Below are positions 5,195-5,986 of a DNA stretch of 5,986 nucleotides, piece by piece (position 1 is the first letter of the stretch; each line of letters starts with the position of its first letter). Position numbers and translations under genes: made by a program. The DNA lies in NCBI GenBank assembly GCA_009779395.1, contig WREJ01000075.1, forward strand, positions 1 through 5,986, written 5' to 3'. The stretch comes from Coriobacteriia bacterium (GTDB taxonomy: Bacteria > Actinomycetota > Coriobacteriia > WRKU01 > WQUG01). The notes under the pieces were generated by a model. That model did not search any database. It worked only from the letters and a program-made list of their open reading frames with translations, and was not told where the DNA came from.

Positions 5195-5958
5195 AAAAGC
5201 CAATTATACTCTGCATTTCACTACTACTTGTAGGGTGTGGCGTATATCGTGGTGAGCACCGTGACCTACATGCTGTAGCAATAAATTCACTGCTGGGGAT
5301 ATTTGGCTGTCCTGAAGATGTGGTACGTGTCATAGAGACTGATGAATACGGAAGGACACTCTTTGCATTCAGGAGAGCATCTAACGAAGGAATTTCTGAA
5401 GTTGATCATGTACTGGCATTGCTCATTTCCCAAAAATCAACAAGTGAGTATGCATACTTCTACGATGGGTACAATGTTATCCTTTGCAGATTTGACGGCT
5501 CAGAGCGGTGGGGCAGACTTAGTCCCGAAACAGTTTTTAATCACTTCAGTGCAGAAGAAGTTGAAAAACTAAAGGCAGATAATGATTGGGGCAAAGAGAT
5601 TAATGAGGACAGATTGTTTCGTGTTCCGATTCGAGGATATAAGCCCGTAACTGTTTCGGCTAGAAAGCAAAGAGCAGCTTTTGGAGAAATTTCTGATTAC
5701 TCTGATTACCTTAACAGCGGATTCAGCGGACCGCTTACGTCAGATAAGAACGGCAAAACACTCTATCTTTTTCTGGGGTACAGATTTGATGCTAGAGCAG
5801 GAATAGAATATTTTACTCCACCTGTGTTAGCTATGTTTGACAAAGATGGCAATTTGATAGAGAACACTGGTCTTAAAGAAATAACAGACATATGGGATTA
5901 CCGTGATGAACTAAGAGAGTTCAAAGAATCTAACAACTGGAGTTTTTACTATAGGTAG
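5191..5958 (+). CDS. Putative lipoprotein of unknown function with two internal repeats
   Basis: I do not recognise this family. The ATG at 5191 gives 255 residues and a clean lipoprotein signal: basic MKK, a hydrophobic core (about 5-13) and lipobox L13-V14-G15-C16. Cys16 would be lipidated and the mature 240 residues would lie outside the membrane. The longer in-frame reading from GTG 5134 would bury this signal behind a basic leader, so it is rejected. The mature part is polar, rich in charged and aromatic residues, with no further membrane segment. Two sections resemble each other: residues 50-134, with TDEYGRTLFAF and EKLKADNDWG, and 184-251, with SDKNGKTLYLF and REFKESNNWS. This suggests an ancient domain duplication. 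A 9-base tandem repeat gives SDYSDY (169-173 region). GC content is clearly lower than in glyQS. A ligand-binding, inhibitor or envelope-sensing role is possible, but nothing in the sequence decides it. Confidence 0.8.
   Translation: MKKPIILCISLLLVGCGVYRGEHRDLHAVAINSLLGIFGCPEDVVRVIETDEYGRTLFAFRRASNEGISEVDHVLALLISQKSTSEYAYFYDGYNVILCRFDGSERWGRLSPETVFNHFSAEEVEKLKADNDWGKEINEDRLFRVPIRGYKPVTVSARKQRAAFGEISDYSDYLNSGFSGPLTSDKNGKTLYLFLGYRFDARAGIEYFTPPVLAMFDKDGNLIENTGLKEITDIWDYRDELREFKESNNWSFYYR
5692..5709 (+). repeat. Two perfect 9-base tandem copies (TCTGATTAC) in the lipoprotein gene
   Basis: TCTGATTAC at 5692-5700 is repeated at once at 5701-5709 and gives the peptide SDYSDY in frame. It lies in the linker between the two similar halves of the lipoprotein and is probably a recent slippage duplication. 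Confidence 0.7.
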
Positions 5959-5986
5959 CTTACTCCACATCTACTGGCATAGAGAA

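Noticed and set aside
1..5986. tRNA or rRNA genes, CRISPR arrays, insertion sequences or phage attachment sites
   Set aside because: I found no cloverleaf or rRNA signature, no regularly spaced direct repeats with spacers, and no transposase or integrase coding sequence on either strand.

Overview
The window holds a compact translation/energy-metabolism operon flanked by two genes of accessory character, all on the + strand. The core is glyQ-glyS, the two subunits of the bacterial alpha2beta2 glycyl-tRNA synthetase, followed 45 bases later by a pyruvate, phosphate dikinase regulatory protein (PSRP/PDRP, DUF299 family). Upstream is the 3' part of a cell-wall-anchored surface protein with pilin-like, probably isopeptide-bonded domains and a VPPTG sorting signal. 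Downstream is an unrecognised lipoprotein.

The sorting signal, membrane anchor and basic tail show a Gram-positive cell wall. The tetrameric glycyl-tRNA synthetase, the PSRP beside it and the pilin-like (FctA / DUF7601-like) surface protein fit the class Coriobacteriia (Actinomycetota) best; a Bacillota host is the main alternative. The core operon is moderately GC-rich: two sampled 60-base lines of glyS (2701-2760, 3661-3720) are 60% and 68% GC. Sampled lines of the surface protein (301-360, 47%) and the lipoprotein (5641-5700, 42%) are lower, so the flanks look like faster-evolving or acquired DNA.

Layout: 1-807, surface protein, open at its 5' end. 808-1030, intergenic region with a 124-base nested imperfect palindrome (812-935) and a likely extended -10 promoter for glyQ (976-984). 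1031-1987 glyQ and 1987-4101 glyS share one base (TAATG), with the glyS ribosome binding site inside the glyQ tail. 4147-5001, PSRP. 5002-5190, two consecutive hairpins that probably end the operon, then a possible 10-codon leader ORF with a good Shine-Dalgarno whose stop overlaps the lipoprotein start (ATGA). 5191-5958, lipoprotein. 5959-5986 shows nothing.

GlyQ and GlyS together charge tRNA-Gly. PSRP would switch pyruvate, phosphate dikinase off and on by ADP-dependent phosphorylation and phosphate-dependent dephosphorylation of an active-site threonine. The dikinase gene is not in this window. No clear new multi-gene system is visible. The best leads are the palindrome upstream of glyQ, coding tandem repeats inside glyQ and glyS, the coupled leader ORF, and the two-repeat lipoprotein.
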